A stretch of DNA of 64,000 nt from Desulfobacteraceae bacterium (GCA_003597945.1 QZJS01000075.1:1-64000); one strand, 5' to 3'; shown: positions 9,243 through 19,469, numbered from the stretch's first letter. Numbers and translations: made by a program. The notes: a model not told the origin generated them from the sequence alone.

Positions 9243-10490
9243 ATGCCATCCAAAGGGAGCAACGGAACCGACAACCTGTTTTGCTCGTTCTGCGGGAAAA
9301 ATCAGCAGGAAGTCAAAAAGCTGATCGCGGGACCTGCTGTATACATATGCGATGAATGCATCCAGCTCTGTAGTGAAATCATTGATGAAGAGAGCGTAAA
9401 AGACACCGATATCGGCAGCCGGCTGCTGGCGCCGACCGAAATCAAGAAAAAGCTGGATGATTACGTCATCCAGCAGGATCACGCCAAAAAAGTGCTTTCC
9501 GTCGCGGTGCACAACCACTACAAGCGCCTCGACACCACCGTGAGCACCGATGACGTGGAAATCCAGAAAAGCAATATTTTGCTCATCGGTCCCACGGGAT
9601 CGGGCAAAACCCTGCTGGCCCAGACGCTCGCGCGCTTTCTCAACGTGCCGTTCACCATCGCCGACGCCACCAGCCTGACCGAGGCCGGCTATGTTGGAGA
9701 AGATGTTGAAAATATTATTCTTTCACTTCTTCAGAATGCGGATTACGACCTGGAAAAAGCCCAGCGCGGCATCGTATACATTGATGAGATCGACAAGATC
9801 GCCCTGGCTTCGGACAACCCGTCCATCACCCGGGATGTTTCCGGCGAAGGGGTGCAGCAGGCCCTGCTCAAGATCATCGAAGGAACCCAGGCCAGCGTTC
9901 CGCCCAAGGGCGGACGAAAGCATCCTCAGCAGGATTTCGTCAAGGTGGATACCTCAAACATCCTCTTTATCTGCGGAGGCACGTTCACCCGGCTGGAGCA
10001 GATTATCCGACAGCGGATCGGCGCCAAGGTCATGGGATTCGGCTCAAAACTCATCGGTCAGAACAAGCAGGAAACCAGCGAAATACTGCGCATGGTGGAA
10101 ACCCAGGATCTTATCAAATTCGGCCTGATCCCCGAATTCATGGGACGACTGCCCGTGGTGGCCACTCTGGAGGAACTGGATGAAACGGCACTGGTGCGGA
10201 TTTTGTCCGAGCCGAAAAACGCCATCATCAAGCAGTTTCAGAAACTGTTTGAAATGGAGGGCGTCAACCTGCGGTTCACCGACAGCGCCCTCACGGCCAT
10301 CGCCCGGGAAAGCCGGAAACGAAACGCCGGAGCCCGTGGACTGCGCGCCGTACTTGAAAATACCATGCTTGATATCATGTATGAACTTCCTTCCATCGGC
10401 GGCGTAAAGGAATGCGTCGTGGGTGAAGAAGTCATCATAAACCAGGAACAACCGATCCTGCTTTTTGAAAAACCTAAAAAACAGGCATAA
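9243..10490 (+). CDS. clpX: ATP-dependent Clp protease ATPase subunit ClpX
   Basis: ClpX is the AAA+ unfoldase that recognises tagged proteins and threads them into ClpP. The 415-residue protein has the N-terminal zinc-binding domain with C14, C17, C36 and C39 (CSFC...CDEC), Walker A GPTGSGKT at residues 115-122, Walker [10 protein letters not shown] and the [10 protein letters not shown] pore/IGF-type region. The start lies one base after the clpP stop, with the ribosome site inside the clpP end. No truncation or odd residue is seen. Confidence 0.97.
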   Translation: MPSKGSNGTDNLFCSFCGKNQQEVKKLIAGPAVYICDECIQLCSEIIDEESVKDTDIGSRLLAPTEIKKKLDDYVIQQDHAKKVLSVAVHNHYKRLDTTVSTDDVEIQKSNILLIGPTGSGKTLLAQTLARFLNVPFTIADATSLTEAGYVGEDVENIILSLLQNADYDLEKAQRGIVYIDEIDKIALASDNPSITRDVSGEGVQQALLKIIEGTQASVPPKGGRKHPQQDFVKVDTSNILFICGGTFTRLEQIIRQRIGAKVMGFGSKLIGQNKQETSEILRMVETQDLIKFGLIPEFMGRLPVVATLEELDETALVRILSEPKNAIIKQFQKLFEMEGVNLRFTDSALTAIARESRKRNAGARGLRAVLENTMLDIMYELPSIGGVKECVVGEEVIINQEQPILLFEKPKKQA

Positions 10491-10581
10491 ACCCGTATCG
10501 CGCCCCGATGCCCGGGAAATGGAACCGCCGCTGTTTCGGCGTAATAATATATTGATCTAACAGCAGAATCTTATCAAATCT

Positions 10582-13044
10582 ATGAAACAGGAATCCCAAA
10601 AATCTACAGACTTTCTATCACCGATGGACGCGGACATGGCCGGCCTGACGCTGCCCCTGTTGCCGCTTCGCGACATCGTGGTCTTTCCGGAAATGATATC
10701 CCCGCTGTTTGTGGGGCGCCCGAAATCCATCAATGCCATTTCCGAGGCCATGCACACGGAGTTGAAATACCTTTTTCTCTCCACCCAGTCCGACCCGAGC
10801 AAGGAAGAGCCCAAGGAGCGTGATATCCGGCCCATGGGCACTATCGCCAAGGTGCTCCAGATGCTGCGGCTGCCGGACGGCACGGTCAAAACCGTGGTTC
10901 AGGGAAAATACCGGGCCAAAATCCGGGAATTTCGGCCCAATGAGAGTTTCTTTGAAGTGGTGCTCGATCTCATCTCGGAACCCGGTCTCGACCCGGCTGA
11001 AAAAGAAGCATTTTTCCGCAATATTATCGACAGCTTCAAGCAATACGCGGATGTCAATAAAAACATCTCCAAGGAAACCGTTACCGGCATCGCCGCCATC
11101 ACCGATCCGGTTAAGATGATCTACACGGTGGCCGGCCATTTTTCCTTCAAGACCCGGGAAAACCAGATTCTGCTGGAAACCCTTTCCACCCGGGAACGGA
11201 TGGTCCAGCTCATCGACCTGATCAAACAGGAAACAACCATTCTCCAGACCGACATCAAGATCAAAAGCCGCATCAAAAAACAGATGGAGAAAAGCCAGAA
11301 GAATTATTATCTCAATGAGCAGATCCGGGCTATTAAAAAGGAGATGGGCGCCGAAGAAGGCGACGCCGACGATTTCAAAGAGCTGGAAAAACGGGTCAAG
11401 CGGAAAAAAATGTCGAAAGAGGCCTCAGGAAAGGCCCGGCATGAACTGACCAAGCTGAAAATGATGACGCCCATGTCCGCCGAAGCCACGGTGGTGCGCA
11501 ATTATATCGACTGGCTCATCAGCCTGCCCTGGCATAACAAAAGCAAGGTGTCATCGGATATTGAAAAGGCCCAGGATATCCTCAACGAAGATCATTACGG
11601 GCTGGACAAGCCAAAGGAACGGATTCTCGAGTACCTGGCGGTCCAGTCCCTGGTCAAGAAAGTACGGGGACCGATTCTCTGTTTTGTGGGCCCTCCCGGC
11701 GTGGGAAAAACCTCTCTGGCCAAATCCGTGGCACGGGCCACGGGCCGGGAATTCGTCCGGCTCTCTTTAGGCGGCGTGAGGGATGAAGCCGAAATCCGAG
11801 GACACCGCCGGACCTATATCGGCGCCATGCCCGGAAAAATCATCCAGTCCCTGCGCAAGGCCAATGTCAACAACCCGGTCTTCTGCCTGGATGAAGTGGA
11901 TAAAATGAGCATGGATTTCCGTGGGGACCCGTCCGCGGCCCTGCTGGAGGTGCTCGACCCGGAACAAAATTATGGTTTCAGCGATCATTATCTGGACGTG
12001 GAATACGATCTGTCCGATATCTTGTTCATCACCACGGCCAATACATTGCCCGATATCCCCTTGCCCCTTCAGGACCGCATGGAAATCATCCGCCTGCCGG
12101 GATACACGGAACTTGAAAAGTTCAATATCGCCAAAAAATTTCTAATCCCGAAACAGATTGAAAACAACGGCCTGAGCGCCGACATGATCGGATTTTCGGA
12201 TAACGCCATCTATGCCGTCATCCGGGACCATACCCGGGAGGCCGGCGTCCGGAACCTGGAGCGCGAAATCTCATCCGTGTGCCGCAAGGTAGCCAAGGAA
12301 GTGCTCCGGCGGCAGAATCGGGAGCAGGAGGAAAAACCCGTCACCATCACGGCCACATCCATCCGGAAATATTTGGGAATTCCCCAGTACCGGCACGGGA
12401 TGATCGAAACCGAGGACCAGGTGGGGATCGTGACCGGACTGGCATGGACCCAGTTCGGCGGCGAACTGCTTTTCGTGGAAAGCGTCATCATGCCCGGCAA
12501 AGGGGAAATCAACGTTACCGGCAAGCTCGGGGATGTGATGAAGGAATCGGCGCGGGCCGCCATCAGTTATGTGCGCTCCCGGGCCGATCAGTTCAATATC
12601 GACCAGAGTTTTTATGAAAAATTCGACATCCATATCCACGTGCCCGAGGGGGCAACGCCCAAGGACGGGCCGTCGGCCGGCATCGCCATGTGCACTTCCA
12701 TCATATCGGCCCTGACCCGGATGCCGGTCAATCACAACGTGGCCATGACCGGAGAAATTACTTTGAGAGGCCGGATACTGCCCATCGGCGGACTCAAGGA
12801 AAAAATTCTGGCGGCCCATCGCGGCGGCATCACACGGGTGCTCATTCCCAAGGATAACGAAAAAGACCTCAAGGACATCCCGCCGAGCGTGGCCAAGCAG
12901 GTCCGGATCTTTCCGGTGGAAAACATGGACGAGGTGGTGGCCCATGCCATTATCCGGCCCGACGGAAGGGCCCTTTACAGCCCGGAATACAAGCACAAGG
13001 AAAACGCTCCCCTGGTGCTGGCAAAAATCCAGGCCGGCAATTAA
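10582..13044 (+). CDS. lon: ATP-dependent Lon protease
   Basis: Lon is a cytoplasmic AAA+ protease that removes damaged and regulatory proteins. The 820-residue chain has the N-terminal LON substrate-binding domain ([15 protein letters not shown]), a coiled-coil linker with [15 protein letters not shown], Walker A GPPGVGKT at residues 370-377, and the C-terminal proteolytic domain with the catalytic dyad S698 (PKDGPSAG) and K741 (GGLKEK). This is the bacterial LonA layout at normal length. It follows clpX after 91 bases. The ribosome site before the ATG at 10582 is weak, so the exact start is less certain than the identity. Confidence 0.96.
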   Translation: MKQESQKSTDFLSPMDADMAGLTLPLLPLRDIVVFPEMISPLFVGRPKSINAISEAMHTELKYLFLSTQSDPSKEEPKERDIRPMGTIAKVLQMLRLPDGTVKTVVQGKYRAKIREFRPNESFFEVVLDLISEPGLDPAEKEAFFRNIIDSFKQYADVNKNISKETVTGIAAITDPVKMIYTVAGHFSFKTRENQILLETLSTRERMVQLIDLIKQETTILQTDIKIKSRIKKQMEKSQKNYYLNEQIRAIKKEMGAEEGDADDFKELEKRVKRKKMSKEASGKARHELTKLKMMTPMSAEATVVRNYIDWLISLPWHNKSKVSSDIEKAQDILNEDHYGLDKPKERILEYLAVQSLVKKVRGPILCFVGPPGVGKTSLAKSVARATGREFVRLSLGGVRDEAEIRGHRRTYIGAMPGKIIQSLRKANVNNPVFCLDEVDKMSMDFRGDPSAALLEVLDPEQNYGFSDHYLDVEYDLSDILFITTANTLPDIPLPLQDRMEIIRLPGYTELEKFNIAKKFLIPKQIENNGLSADMIGFSDNAIYAVIRDHTREAGVRNLEREISSVCRKVAKEVLRRQNREQEEKPVTITATSIRKYLGIPQYRHGMIETEDQVGIVTGLAWTQFGGELLFVESVIMPGKGEINVTGKLGDVMKESARAAISYVRSRADQFNIDQSFYEKFDIHIHVPEGATPKDGPSAGIAMCTSIISALTRMPVNHNVAMTGEITLRGRILPIGGLKEKILAAHRGGITRVLIPKDNEKDLKDIPPSVAKQVRIFPVENMDEVVAHAIIRPDGRALYSPEYKHKENAPLVLAKIQAGN

Positions 13045-13132
13045 TAATTTCTTACCGCCGGCTGCCAAATCGAGTGTTTTTCGCTTGACATTACCCGATG
13101 CAACTGTTAGTTAGCAGATCTTGCCTGAAGAC

Positions 13133-13208
13133 GGGCGGGTAGCTCAGTTGGGAGAGCGGCGGCCTTACAAGCCGTAGGTCACAGGTTCGAGCCCTGTTCC
13201 GCCTACCA
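13133..13208 (+). tRNA. tRNA-Val (anticodon TAC)
   Basis: Acceptor GGGCGGG pairs with TCCGCCT (terminal G-U pairs at both ends), the D arm is GCTC...GAGC, and the anticodon loop CTTACAA gives TAC. The T arm is ACAGGTTCGAGCCCTGT, and CCA is encoded. The unusual G1-U72 pair is worth noting, but the cloverleaf is otherwise complete. Confidence 0.93.
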
Positions 13209-13266
13209 GGCGAAGATCCTGGGACTCTTGATCCCAACGATCGTTTTTGATTTGAAATACCTTTTC

Positions 13267-13343
<77 letters not shown>

Positions 13344-13351
13344 TAAAAATC

Positions 13352-13386
13352 AAGGGGTTATCCAGAGATGGGTAACCCCTTTTTTC
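13352..13386 (+). terminator. Rho-independent terminator after tRNA-Asp
   Basis: AAGGGGTTA (13352-13360) pairs perfectly with TAACCCCTT (13373-13381) across a 12-base loop and runs straight into a T-tract. It terminates the tRNA-Val/tRNA-Asp transcript. Confidence 0.85.
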
Positions 13387-13437
13387 GTTTTTACCTGTTT
13401 TTTGCCATAAATTTGCCATAATTTCATTTACTCCACC

Positions 13438-13743
13438 CTACCCTTGCTTCCCGATGATTCCTGAGTACAGATTATCAAGCTTATGTCCGTCAACCGAGCC
13501 TGTGCCATCCATTATATATTTACTGTATACTTTGATAATCATGTTGGTATCGCGGTGTCCCATGACCCTGGCGATCCATAATGGATTTTCCATACAGCCT
13601 AAGGCATTGGTGGCAAAACTGTGCCGGGTCTGTTTCATGTCCCGATAAGGAACCCCGGCTTTTTTCAAGGTCGGTATCCATAACCGTTTCCTCAGGTTAG
13701 CGTGAGTGCCTTTTTCTCCCCATGGTCGTATTTTTTCTTCCAT
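13438..13743 (-). pseudogene. Tyrosine-recombinase (integrase) C-terminal fragment
   Basis: The 101-residue reading frame matches only the C-terminal part of a phage-type tyrosine recombinase. The TRHSFATNALG box supplies the second-Arg/His region, VMGHRDTNM the GH box, and KVYSKYI the nucleophilic Tyr. The first catalytic Arg and the arm- and core-binding domains are missing, and upstream DNA (13744-13940) does not continue the match. The fragment points toward tRNA-Asp, the usual arrangement for an element integrated at a tRNA 3' end. I call it a remnant; an intact short integrase is unlikely. Confidence 0.8.
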
Positions 13744-13943
13744 AGGAAAGTTTTTTCGACACCGTGAAGCTCGCCACGAAACCGCCTACAACATAAAGGA
13801 CCTGTTAAAATTTGACATACAATCCAATTTCTGAGATACATCAAGTCGAAAAAAGCAGTGTCATTATTCCTTGACAACAGCAAGTTAAGAGGCTTTGCTT
13901 TAGTCCAAGACAAATATTGAGAACTCATAGGTGTTTTAAAGAT

Positions 13944-15092
13944 TTGAAGATTTTACTTTTAAATTATGAATTCCCTCCAATGGGTGGCGGGGCAGGCAAA
14001 GCAACATTTAATCTGGCCGGAGAACTTGCCCGGATGGGCCATCAAGTGAGTGTTCTGACCTCTAAGCTAAAAAACCAGCCACCTGTCGAAAATCTGGATG
14101 GTTTTACCGTATATAGGGTTATGAGCTGGCGCAAAGGGATTCATGATTGTGGTTTCCGCGGAGCATTTACGTATGTATTTTTTGCAATTTTTAAGTTTTT
14201 GCAATTAACACGGAAAAATGATTACGATGTGATTCATTATTTTTTTGGATTGCCAACCGGCTTCCTGTCCCTTTTGCCCGGGCCACACCGTAAAATACCC
14301 TATTTCATATCCCTTCGAGGATCGGATGTCCCCGGATATGATAGATATAATAAAAGCCTTCAGATGTTTCACCGAATATTAATGCCGGTAACCATAAAAA
14401 TATGGAAACATGCAGATCAAATTATCGCCGTAACGAACAGCCTGAGAGAAACTGCTCGCCTGGCCGTTCCTTCGCAATCAGTTCGTGTGATTCCGAATGG
14501 GTTAGATCCAATTTTTTTAGAGGTTCTGCCGTCTTCCAGAAGCAGAAAAACCCATGGACTGAAATTGATTTCTGTTGCCCGGCTTATTGAAAGAAAGGGG
14601 GTTCAGCATATTTTATATGCATTAGCAGAATTGCGGGATCCGGATATTTCCCTTTTGATTATTGGATCAGGAAATTTTGAGGCAAAACTTAAAAAAATTT
14701 GCAAAGACTTATCATTGGAAAAAGTTGTCACTTTTTATGGGTTTTGCCATCCCCGCAGCCTCCCCGAACTCTATGTCGGCTCTGATGTTTTCATTCTTCC
14801 TTCACAGGCAGAAGCGTTCGGCAATGTTTTCGCTGAAGCAATGGCCTGCGGACTGCCGGTGATTGGTTCCAAAACCGGCGGGATTCCTGACTTTATTGAC
14901 AGACAAAATGGTATTCTGGTGGATGCCGGCAATATCGACCAAATAAAGAAGGCTATTATAGAAATGAAATCATCACCCGACCTGAGAATAGCGATGGGGC
15001 GTGTCAACAGGGAAAAGATGATTCAGCATTTCACTTGGGAAAGCGTTGCACGGCTCCATCTCACAATCTATGAAAACAGCACGGTGCTTTAA
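13944..15092 (+). CDS. Glycosyltransferase family 4 protein
   Basis: A GT-B fold retaining glycosyltransferase likely to act on a lipid-linked or surface glycan. After LKILLLNYEFPPMGGGAG comes the N-terminal acceptor domain. The C-terminal donor domain has the RGSDVP segment, VIPNGLD, and the EAFGNVFAEAMACGLPVIG motif with the EX7E glutamates that bind the nucleotide sugar. The frame opens with a TTG at 13917. The family N terminus fits the TTG at 13944 better, preceded by AGGTG, so the start is uncertain. Base composition is more AT-rich than the rml and lon regions, and it follows the integrase remnant, so it may have arrived by transfer. Substrate unknown. Confidence 0.85.
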   Translation: MKILLLNYEFPPMGGGAGKATFNLAGELARMGHQVSVLTSKLKNQPPVENLDGFTVYRVMSWRKGIHDCGFRGAFTYVFFAIFKFLQLTRKNDYDVIHYFFGLPTGFLSLLPGPHRKIPYFISLRGSDVPGYDRYNKSLQMFHRILMPVTIKIWKHADQIIAVTNSLRETARLAVPSQSVRVIPNGLDPIFLEVLPSSRSRKTHGLKLISVARLIERKGVQHILYALAELRDPDISLLIIGSGNFEAKLKKICKDLSLEKVVTFYGFCHPRSLPELYVGSDVFILPSQAEAFGNVFAEAMACGLPVIGSKTGGIPDFIDRQNGILVDAGNIDQIKKAIIEMKSSPDLRIAMGRVNREKMIQHFTWESVARLHLTIYENSTVL

Positions 15093-15103
15093 AAAAATCC
15101 CTT

Positions 15104-15132
15104 CTTTCCCCTCAAACCTCCAAAGGGGAAAA
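15104..15132. terminator. Hairpin between convergent genes
   Basis: CTTTCCCC and GGGGAAAAG form a short stem about a dozen bases beyond the glycosyltransferase stop, in the gap before a convergent gene. No strong T-run follows, so confidence is low. Confidence 0.35.
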
Positions 15133-15206
15133 GCATCCAAATTCGAGAAAAAATCCGGATCGAATCTGATCAATTTATTCAAGAATTCCTGCCAATAATT
15201 TGGGTT

Positions 15207-16517
15207 TCAGGAAAGAACCGATTGTACAGAACAGAATTTGCCATTTTGTTGATTATTGATTTCCTCTTCAAGACAAACGTTTATCTCAATATCCTTCCCG
15301 ATTTGGGCTTCTAAATTTTCTTTCAGGCGGGATTTAACGAAATCTGAGTACTTATCATTAACAATTAACTTAACGATCACTTTATTTTGAGCCATCTGGA
15401 TAAATTGAAATTTGTATATTGTATCCTGCAAGGATTCCCTCAGCGTTCTGTTGATTTCATAATAGGGAATTTTTTCCCCGTGAAAGGTCAAATAATCCCC
15501 TTTCCTGCCGCAAACCATCGTCATTAATGGGAAGTTGCACCCGCAGGAACATTTTTCACTGCTGACTCTTGCGATATCACCAATTCTGTAGCGGATCAGC
15601 GGCATGGCTTTCGTCTGAAGCGATGTCACTATAATTTCCGCATCTTTATCCGGCGCTGCATTTTTTCCGTTTTTAACGAATTCTATATAAAAAAAATCGG
15701 CATTAATATGGTATCCTTTTTTCTGGCTGCACTCAAATGCGATTTCCTTAAACTCTACTGAGCCATAAATATCATAAAGACGGCAGGAAAAATAATTTTC
15801 GATGAGTTTTCTCTGGTGCTCATCCAATAATTCAGAGCTTGTAAATACCATTTTACACTTATCATAGCCAATGTGATTTTTTTCCAGATGACAGATAAAA
15901 TCGATCAGGAAAGAGGGGAATCCGTAAATAATTTTCGGTTTAACCCTTAAAAATTCGGTTTCAAGATTTTTTTTCGAGGAATATATTGAAAAATACTTGA
16001 TATTTAGAAGACGTCTGATGGGTTGACTATTTTTACGTTGGACTTCTCCTTCAGATTCAGCGCAAAAGATGGCGACGGGATCAAATAGTCGCAGGCCACA
16101 AAACGCTTTGGATCGATATTTTAGAACCCACATTAAATAAAAAAGCGAGTCTTTGCTGAAATAACTCACTGTGGGAATTCCAGTACTTCCGGAAGTTTTC
16201 ATAGGAATCAGGTCATTGAAAACAAATTCTGTTGAAATCAGCTTTTTTACCCGCTCACCTTGAAGATCATATTTAGAAATTGTTGGCAGTTTCAACATAT
16301 CATCCGGCGACTGAATATCATCCGGCGTTAAACCTGCCTCATTAAAACGCTCACGGTAAATTTGAACATTTTCATAGGCATAATTTAATGTCTCTTTTAA
16401 TAGCCGCCATTGAATGTTCAAAATTTCATTTTGCGGCTTTCTCATATTTTTTAGGAACGTATATGTCTTAGCTATTGTTTTATGATTATACATCCTTCCG
16501 ACATTCCTTAAAGTCAT
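15207..16517 (-). CDS. CapK/PaaK-like adenylate-forming enzyme
   Basis: A 436-residue member of the phenylacetate-CoA ligase/CapK group, which activates carboxylic acids as acyl-adenylates. The P-loop-like MKTSGSTGIPTVS motif (near residue 108) and the YGSVEFKEIAFEC and IRYRIGDIARV blocks are typical. Canonical PaaK is similar in length, but the motif set and polysaccharide-like surroundings are closer to the CapK branch seen in surface-glycan clusters. A four-Cys element, CSCGC near residue 325, may bind metal. It is 77 bases downstream of the nicotianamine-synthase-like gene on the same strand, so they may act together. Alternative start at M10 (16490). The substrate cannot be named. Confidence 0.75.
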   Translation of the reverse strand: MTLRNVGRMYNHKTIAKTYTFLKNMRKPQNEILNIQWRLLKETLNYAYENVQIYRERFNEAGLTPDDIQSPDDMLKLPTISKYDLQGERVKKLISTEFVFNDLIPMKTSGSTGIPTVSYFSKDSLFYLMWVLKYRSKAFCGLRLFDPVAIFCAESEGEVQRKNSQPIRRLLNIKYFSIYSSKKNLETEFLRVKPKIIYGFPSFLIDFICHLEKNHIGYDKCKMVFTSSELLDEHQRKLIENYFSCRLYDIYGSVEFKEIAFECSQKKGYHINADFFYIEFVKNGKNAAPDKDAEIIVTSLQTKAMPLIRYRIGDIARVSSEKCSCGCNFPLMTMVCGRKGDYLTFHGEKIPYYEINRTLRESLQDTIYKFQFIQMAQNKVIVKLIVNDKYSDFVKSRLKENLEAQIGKDIEINVCLEEEINNQQNGKFCSVQSVLS

Positions 16518-16594
16518 GGCGGTTTAGCGCATTTAGGTTATGAGCTGGCCCCAAATGATAAAGATTTCGTATTCTTTTAAGGTCTGGGGTTGTT

Positions 16595-17362
16595 TTAGTT
16601 TATCTTGGCCAAAAGATCCTGGGAAAGAAATGACTTGCTGGGGTGGCCTGCCTGAACAAATGAAAAATTGGAAGGCGATGATTTTAGAACACATTCAGCA
16701 AGCAATCTGCCAAGAGGCGTGGGGTTGCGGACGACAATCTGTATTTTTTTACTTGATGTTTCCAGGATGCGGCTTAAAACGTCTTTCTTGGGCGTGACTT
16801 GATTGGCGATATAAACAAAATCAACATCACGGTAATTGTATTCTCTGCCGTCTTTTGCTTCAAAAACGATCTTTTCCAGATTTAACTCTTTTGAAACTGA
16901 TGATGAAAGAGCGATGCAGTCCGAATCCAAGTCTATTCCAATATATTTCATCCCAGGATAATGATCATAAATCCAAAATAATGTTGCTGGAAAAGCGCCG
17001 CAGCCAACCATCACGATTTTTTTGCAGGATGAAAAATCAACCATCCGAGAAAGGTCTTTTACACGATTATAAGAATTATTTTCAAATTCTGAGTTCCAGC
17101 GCCTTTGAATCAGCGTGTTTTCTTTATTCTGTTTAATTAATGTTCTTGATGCCTTCTGCTCTTTAAGCATTAAATAACGCCTCTGGCAGTTGGTAAAAAA
17201 CAATGAATAATGGGCAAAACTTTTTTCACCGACAGTCTCAAGTGCATGGTTTTCAAACAAGGCAAGATTTTTTATAAATTCTTCATAGGTATCAAGAAAA
17301 TCGTCAGGGTTTGATATGGGTTCAAGTAATTGACGATAATCGCGTAATAATTTTTTTAGCAT
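16595..17362 (-). CDS. SAM-dependent enzyme resembling nicotianamine synthase
   Basis: A 255-residue protein. The first 100 residues are helical. From about residue 113 it has a Rossmann methyltransferase core: IVMVGCGAFPATLFWIYDHYPG (first 20 residues IVMVGCGAFPATLFWIYDHY), then YIGIDLDSDCIALSSSV, and VDFVYIANQV before a late IQIVVRNP strand. The GxGxFPxT arrangement, in place of the usual GxGxG, and the D-x-D...A...S/L pattern after strand 2 resemble nicotianamine-synthase-type aminobutyryl transferases rather than ordinary methyltransferases. That is my reading by eye. The downstream CapK-like ligase could work on the same small molecule. It may equally be a plain class I methyltransferase. 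Confidence 0.55.
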   Translation of the reverse strand: MLKKLLRDYRQLLEPISNPDDFLDTYEEFIKNLALFENHALETVGEKSFAHYSLFFTNCQRRYLMLKEQKASRTLIKQNKENTLIQRRWNSEFENNSYNRVKDLSRMVDFSSCKKIVMVGCGAFPATLFWIYDHYPGMKYIGIDLDSDCIALSSSVSKELNLEKIVFEAKDGREYNYRDVDFVYIANQVTPKKDVLSRILETSSKKIQIVVRNPTPLGRLLAECVLKSSPSNFSFVQAGHPSKSFLSQDLLAKIN

Positions 17363-17889
17363 TGGCTTTTTTTATGAAACCTCTTTATTTAAAAAAGATT
17401 ATTGCCCCTGTTTCAGACAAAATATGCCATCAAATGATTGGGGAATCAAACACAAATAAAGGACATCAATTATTTTCTAATCGACAACATGATGAACTGG
17501 CATCTCAGCGGGATTTAACGTTTATTGCAGCAAGCCCCTCTGGCCGGCCCAGCTCACCACCCATATTCCGAACCGGGGGAAACAGATGTGCCGATATTAC
17601 GGATTCTATTAAAACCAATCCAAGGGTTGGAGAAAGAAAGCGGGATGAATGAGATTTTGCCCCAAGTCCCGTTTGTGTTACAATCGGAGGCCAGGGGGTT
17701 GTGGGGATGAAACTGGTTGATGAACGCGAATCTCCAGCAACCATTTCAAAGAGTGCAAACGGATGCACTTTTTCCTATCACGATCTCCGATAAAATCTAA
17801 AAATCCGTGCAAAATAATAAAAAAAGGACAGATCCCATCTCACGCCTGAGCAGATTAAAAGGGCCGAGGAGACCGCGTTTTTATTAACC
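17363..17889. other. Gene-free gap, possible decayed sequence
   Basis: This 527-base stretch separates the minus-strand methyltransferase-like gene from the plus-strand arrestin-like gene. Short open frames exist on both strands (for example an 87-codon minus frame at 17505-17768), but none has a ribosome site, and I recognise none. It probably holds the promoter of the upstream minus-strand pair and remnants of lost genes. Confidence 0.4.
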
Positions 17890-17910
17890 GTTTACAAAAT
17901 TTTTGTAAAC
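17890..17910. promoter_or_regulatory. Perfect palindromic operator candidate
   Basis: GTTTACAAAA and TTTTGTAAAC form a ten-base perfect inverted repeat with one central T, ending 17 bases before the ATG of the arrestin-like gene and just before its ACAGGAGGAAGC ribosome site. Position and symmetry suggest a repressor operator or a leader hairpin. The cognate regulator is not seen nearby. Confidence 0.5.
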
Positions 17911-17927
17911 GCGACACAGGAGGAAGC

Positions 17928-18968
17928 ATGGAAACAATAACACTGCGCACCGTTCTGGACAAGCCAGATAACATTTATAAAGGGGGGGAGATAATCGCAG
18001 GACAGGTAAAAGTTTCTGTGGCTGAAAGAATCCAATCCGCAGAGCTTGTGCTTGGTCTTTATTGTAAAGGCTCATCTAAAGCGCCAAATATATTAAAGAC
18101 GATTGAAAAAAAACAACAGGAGATCCATCTTTTCATAGGGTCATGGATGCCTGAAAGATACATTTATCCTTTTGAGATCATCGCCCCTGAGTCTCCCCTT
18201 ACATACCAAGGACAAATTTTTGATGTCGGATGGTATCTTAAAACTATTGCACGCTCTTCAAAAGGGAAAGATATTGCGATTAAATCTGAAATTACGCTCC
18301 TTAAAGAAAAAAGGATGCCTATGGGCAACGAGGTAAAAAATTCAGAGGAGGTCGTACACAGCCAATCATCAGGAAAAAGCTTAACTGGTTGTTTTTCTGT
18401 AACATTGGCCTTCACTTTTATAGGTATTTATTTTGCCTGGAAAACGTTTTCTGCTGAAGGAGACTATGCGGGATTATATGGATGGGGAGGAACCATCCTC
18501 ATTACTTTTGGCCTTATTGCGTTTTTTCTTTTAACATATACAGCACTAATTAATAGGAGAATCAAAAAGGCTGAAGTAAGACTTGGTTCCAGACAGGTCA
18601 ACCCTGGAGGAAAAGTCCCTTTCATCCTCACCTTTGAAGCCAATACCCCTTTTGAGATCGAGAAAATCAGTGCAACTCTGAGGGGGAATGAAATAGTCGA
18701 CTTTTTCAGGTCGTCCAAAAATAAAAAATACCTCAAGCAATGTCTATATGAAAATCGACAGGAACTTCCCTTTTCGCAAAAAAAAATTTCGACGAAAGCT
18801 CCCTTTCAAGTAAAGGGAGAATCCCTGATACCGAAAGATGCCCCCTGTTCCATAGATTTGATGGAATCGGGAAAAGGCATGGCGCTTTCTTGGGAGATTG
18901 AGTTTGCTATCGAAATGAAAAAATGGCCTGATTGGATCCATTTTGAGGACATTACTGTGCAACCGTAG
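17928..18968 (+). CDS. Arrestin-fold protein with central membrane hairpin
   Basis: A 346-residue protein with two beta-rich halves around two membrane helices. The N-terminal half (about 1-125) reads like an arrestin-type domain: DNIYKGGEIIAGQVKV, then ERYIYPFEI...PLTYQGQIFDVGWYLK, equivalent to the 'lP.S..g....I.Y.l.a' strand of arrestins. Helices follow near residues 153-170 (SVTLAFTFIGIYFAWK) and 184-207 (GGTILITFGLIAFFLLTYTAL). The second half (about 211-346) repeats the fold: VNPGGKVPFILTF and MALSWEIEFAIEM. ATG is preceded by ACAGGAGG. It stands alone behind a palindrome at 17890-17910. Function unknown; the arrestin assignment is by pattern only. Confidence 0.6.
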   Translation: METITLRTVLDKPDNIYKGGEIIAGQVKVSVAERIQSAELVLGLYCKGSSKAPNILKTIEKKQQEIHLFIGSWMPERYIYPFEIIAPESPLTYQGQIFDVGWYLKTIARSSKGKDIAIKSEITLLKEKRMPMGNEVKNSEEVVHSQSSGKSLTGCFSVTLAFTFIGIYFAWKTFSAEGDYAGLYGWGGTILITFGLIAFFLLTYTALINRRIKKAEVRLGSRQVNPGGKVPFILTFEANTPFEIEKISATLRGNEIVDFFRSSKNKKYLKQCLYENRQELPFSQKKISTKAPFQVKGESLIPKDAPCSIDLMESGKGMALSWEIEFAIEMKKWPDWIHFEDITVQP

Positions 18969-19035
18969 GATGCCTCTAATAAATTAAAAAATATGTCAGT
19001 ATATTATATATTTATTTGCCTGGTTAATATATTTT

Positions 19036-19280
19036 CTCATAAGTTTTTCCGTCATAGAATCTCAGATAGGAATCCCTGCATTGCGTCATCGAAAAATTTG
19101 TCACCCGGGACGGCACGGATTATGGTCTTTTTGAAGCCACTCTGGAGCAGAAAATCATTGATGTCATGCGCCAGGTGAAAAAAAGGCGATGCGGTGCTTG
19201 TCTATGACGAGGTTACACAGACCACCAATGCCGTGAGAAAAGAAGATATTGCCAAAGATAAAAAAAGCCTGGGGAATTGA
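19036..19280 (+). pseudogene. UPF0270 (YheU-like) gene with frameshifts
   Basis: Translating across frames gives PHRISD, then [38 protein letters not shown], then [17 protein letters not shown] before a TGA at 19278-19280. This matches the UPF0270/YheU family (IExFVxREGTDYG...LEQKVxxVxxQL...GxAVLVxxE) over its entire length of about 75 residues. At least two frameshifts are needed, one near 19073 and one at the A-run around 19177-19183. It is therefore a pseudogene, unless the homopolymer shift is a sequencing error. Confidence 0.75.
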
Positions 19281-19469
19281 TTCAAATTCAAATACGAAGG
19301 AAGTTGCGTTCATGGGAATCAGTATTTACTTTGATCCGCACCCCCGGCAACAAGGCGCTTGAATCACCATTGGCCAGTTGCACATCCAATGACTGTGTAT
19401 TACTTTCAGAACAACGATATCAATGGATCACCTGGTTTGCGACAATTCTTACGATAAAGGAGTTACCCC

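Noticed and set aside
17505-17768. An 87-codon minus-strand frame in the gap before the arrestin-like gene
   Set aside because: No ribosome site, no recognisable motif and composition unlike the neighbouring genes.
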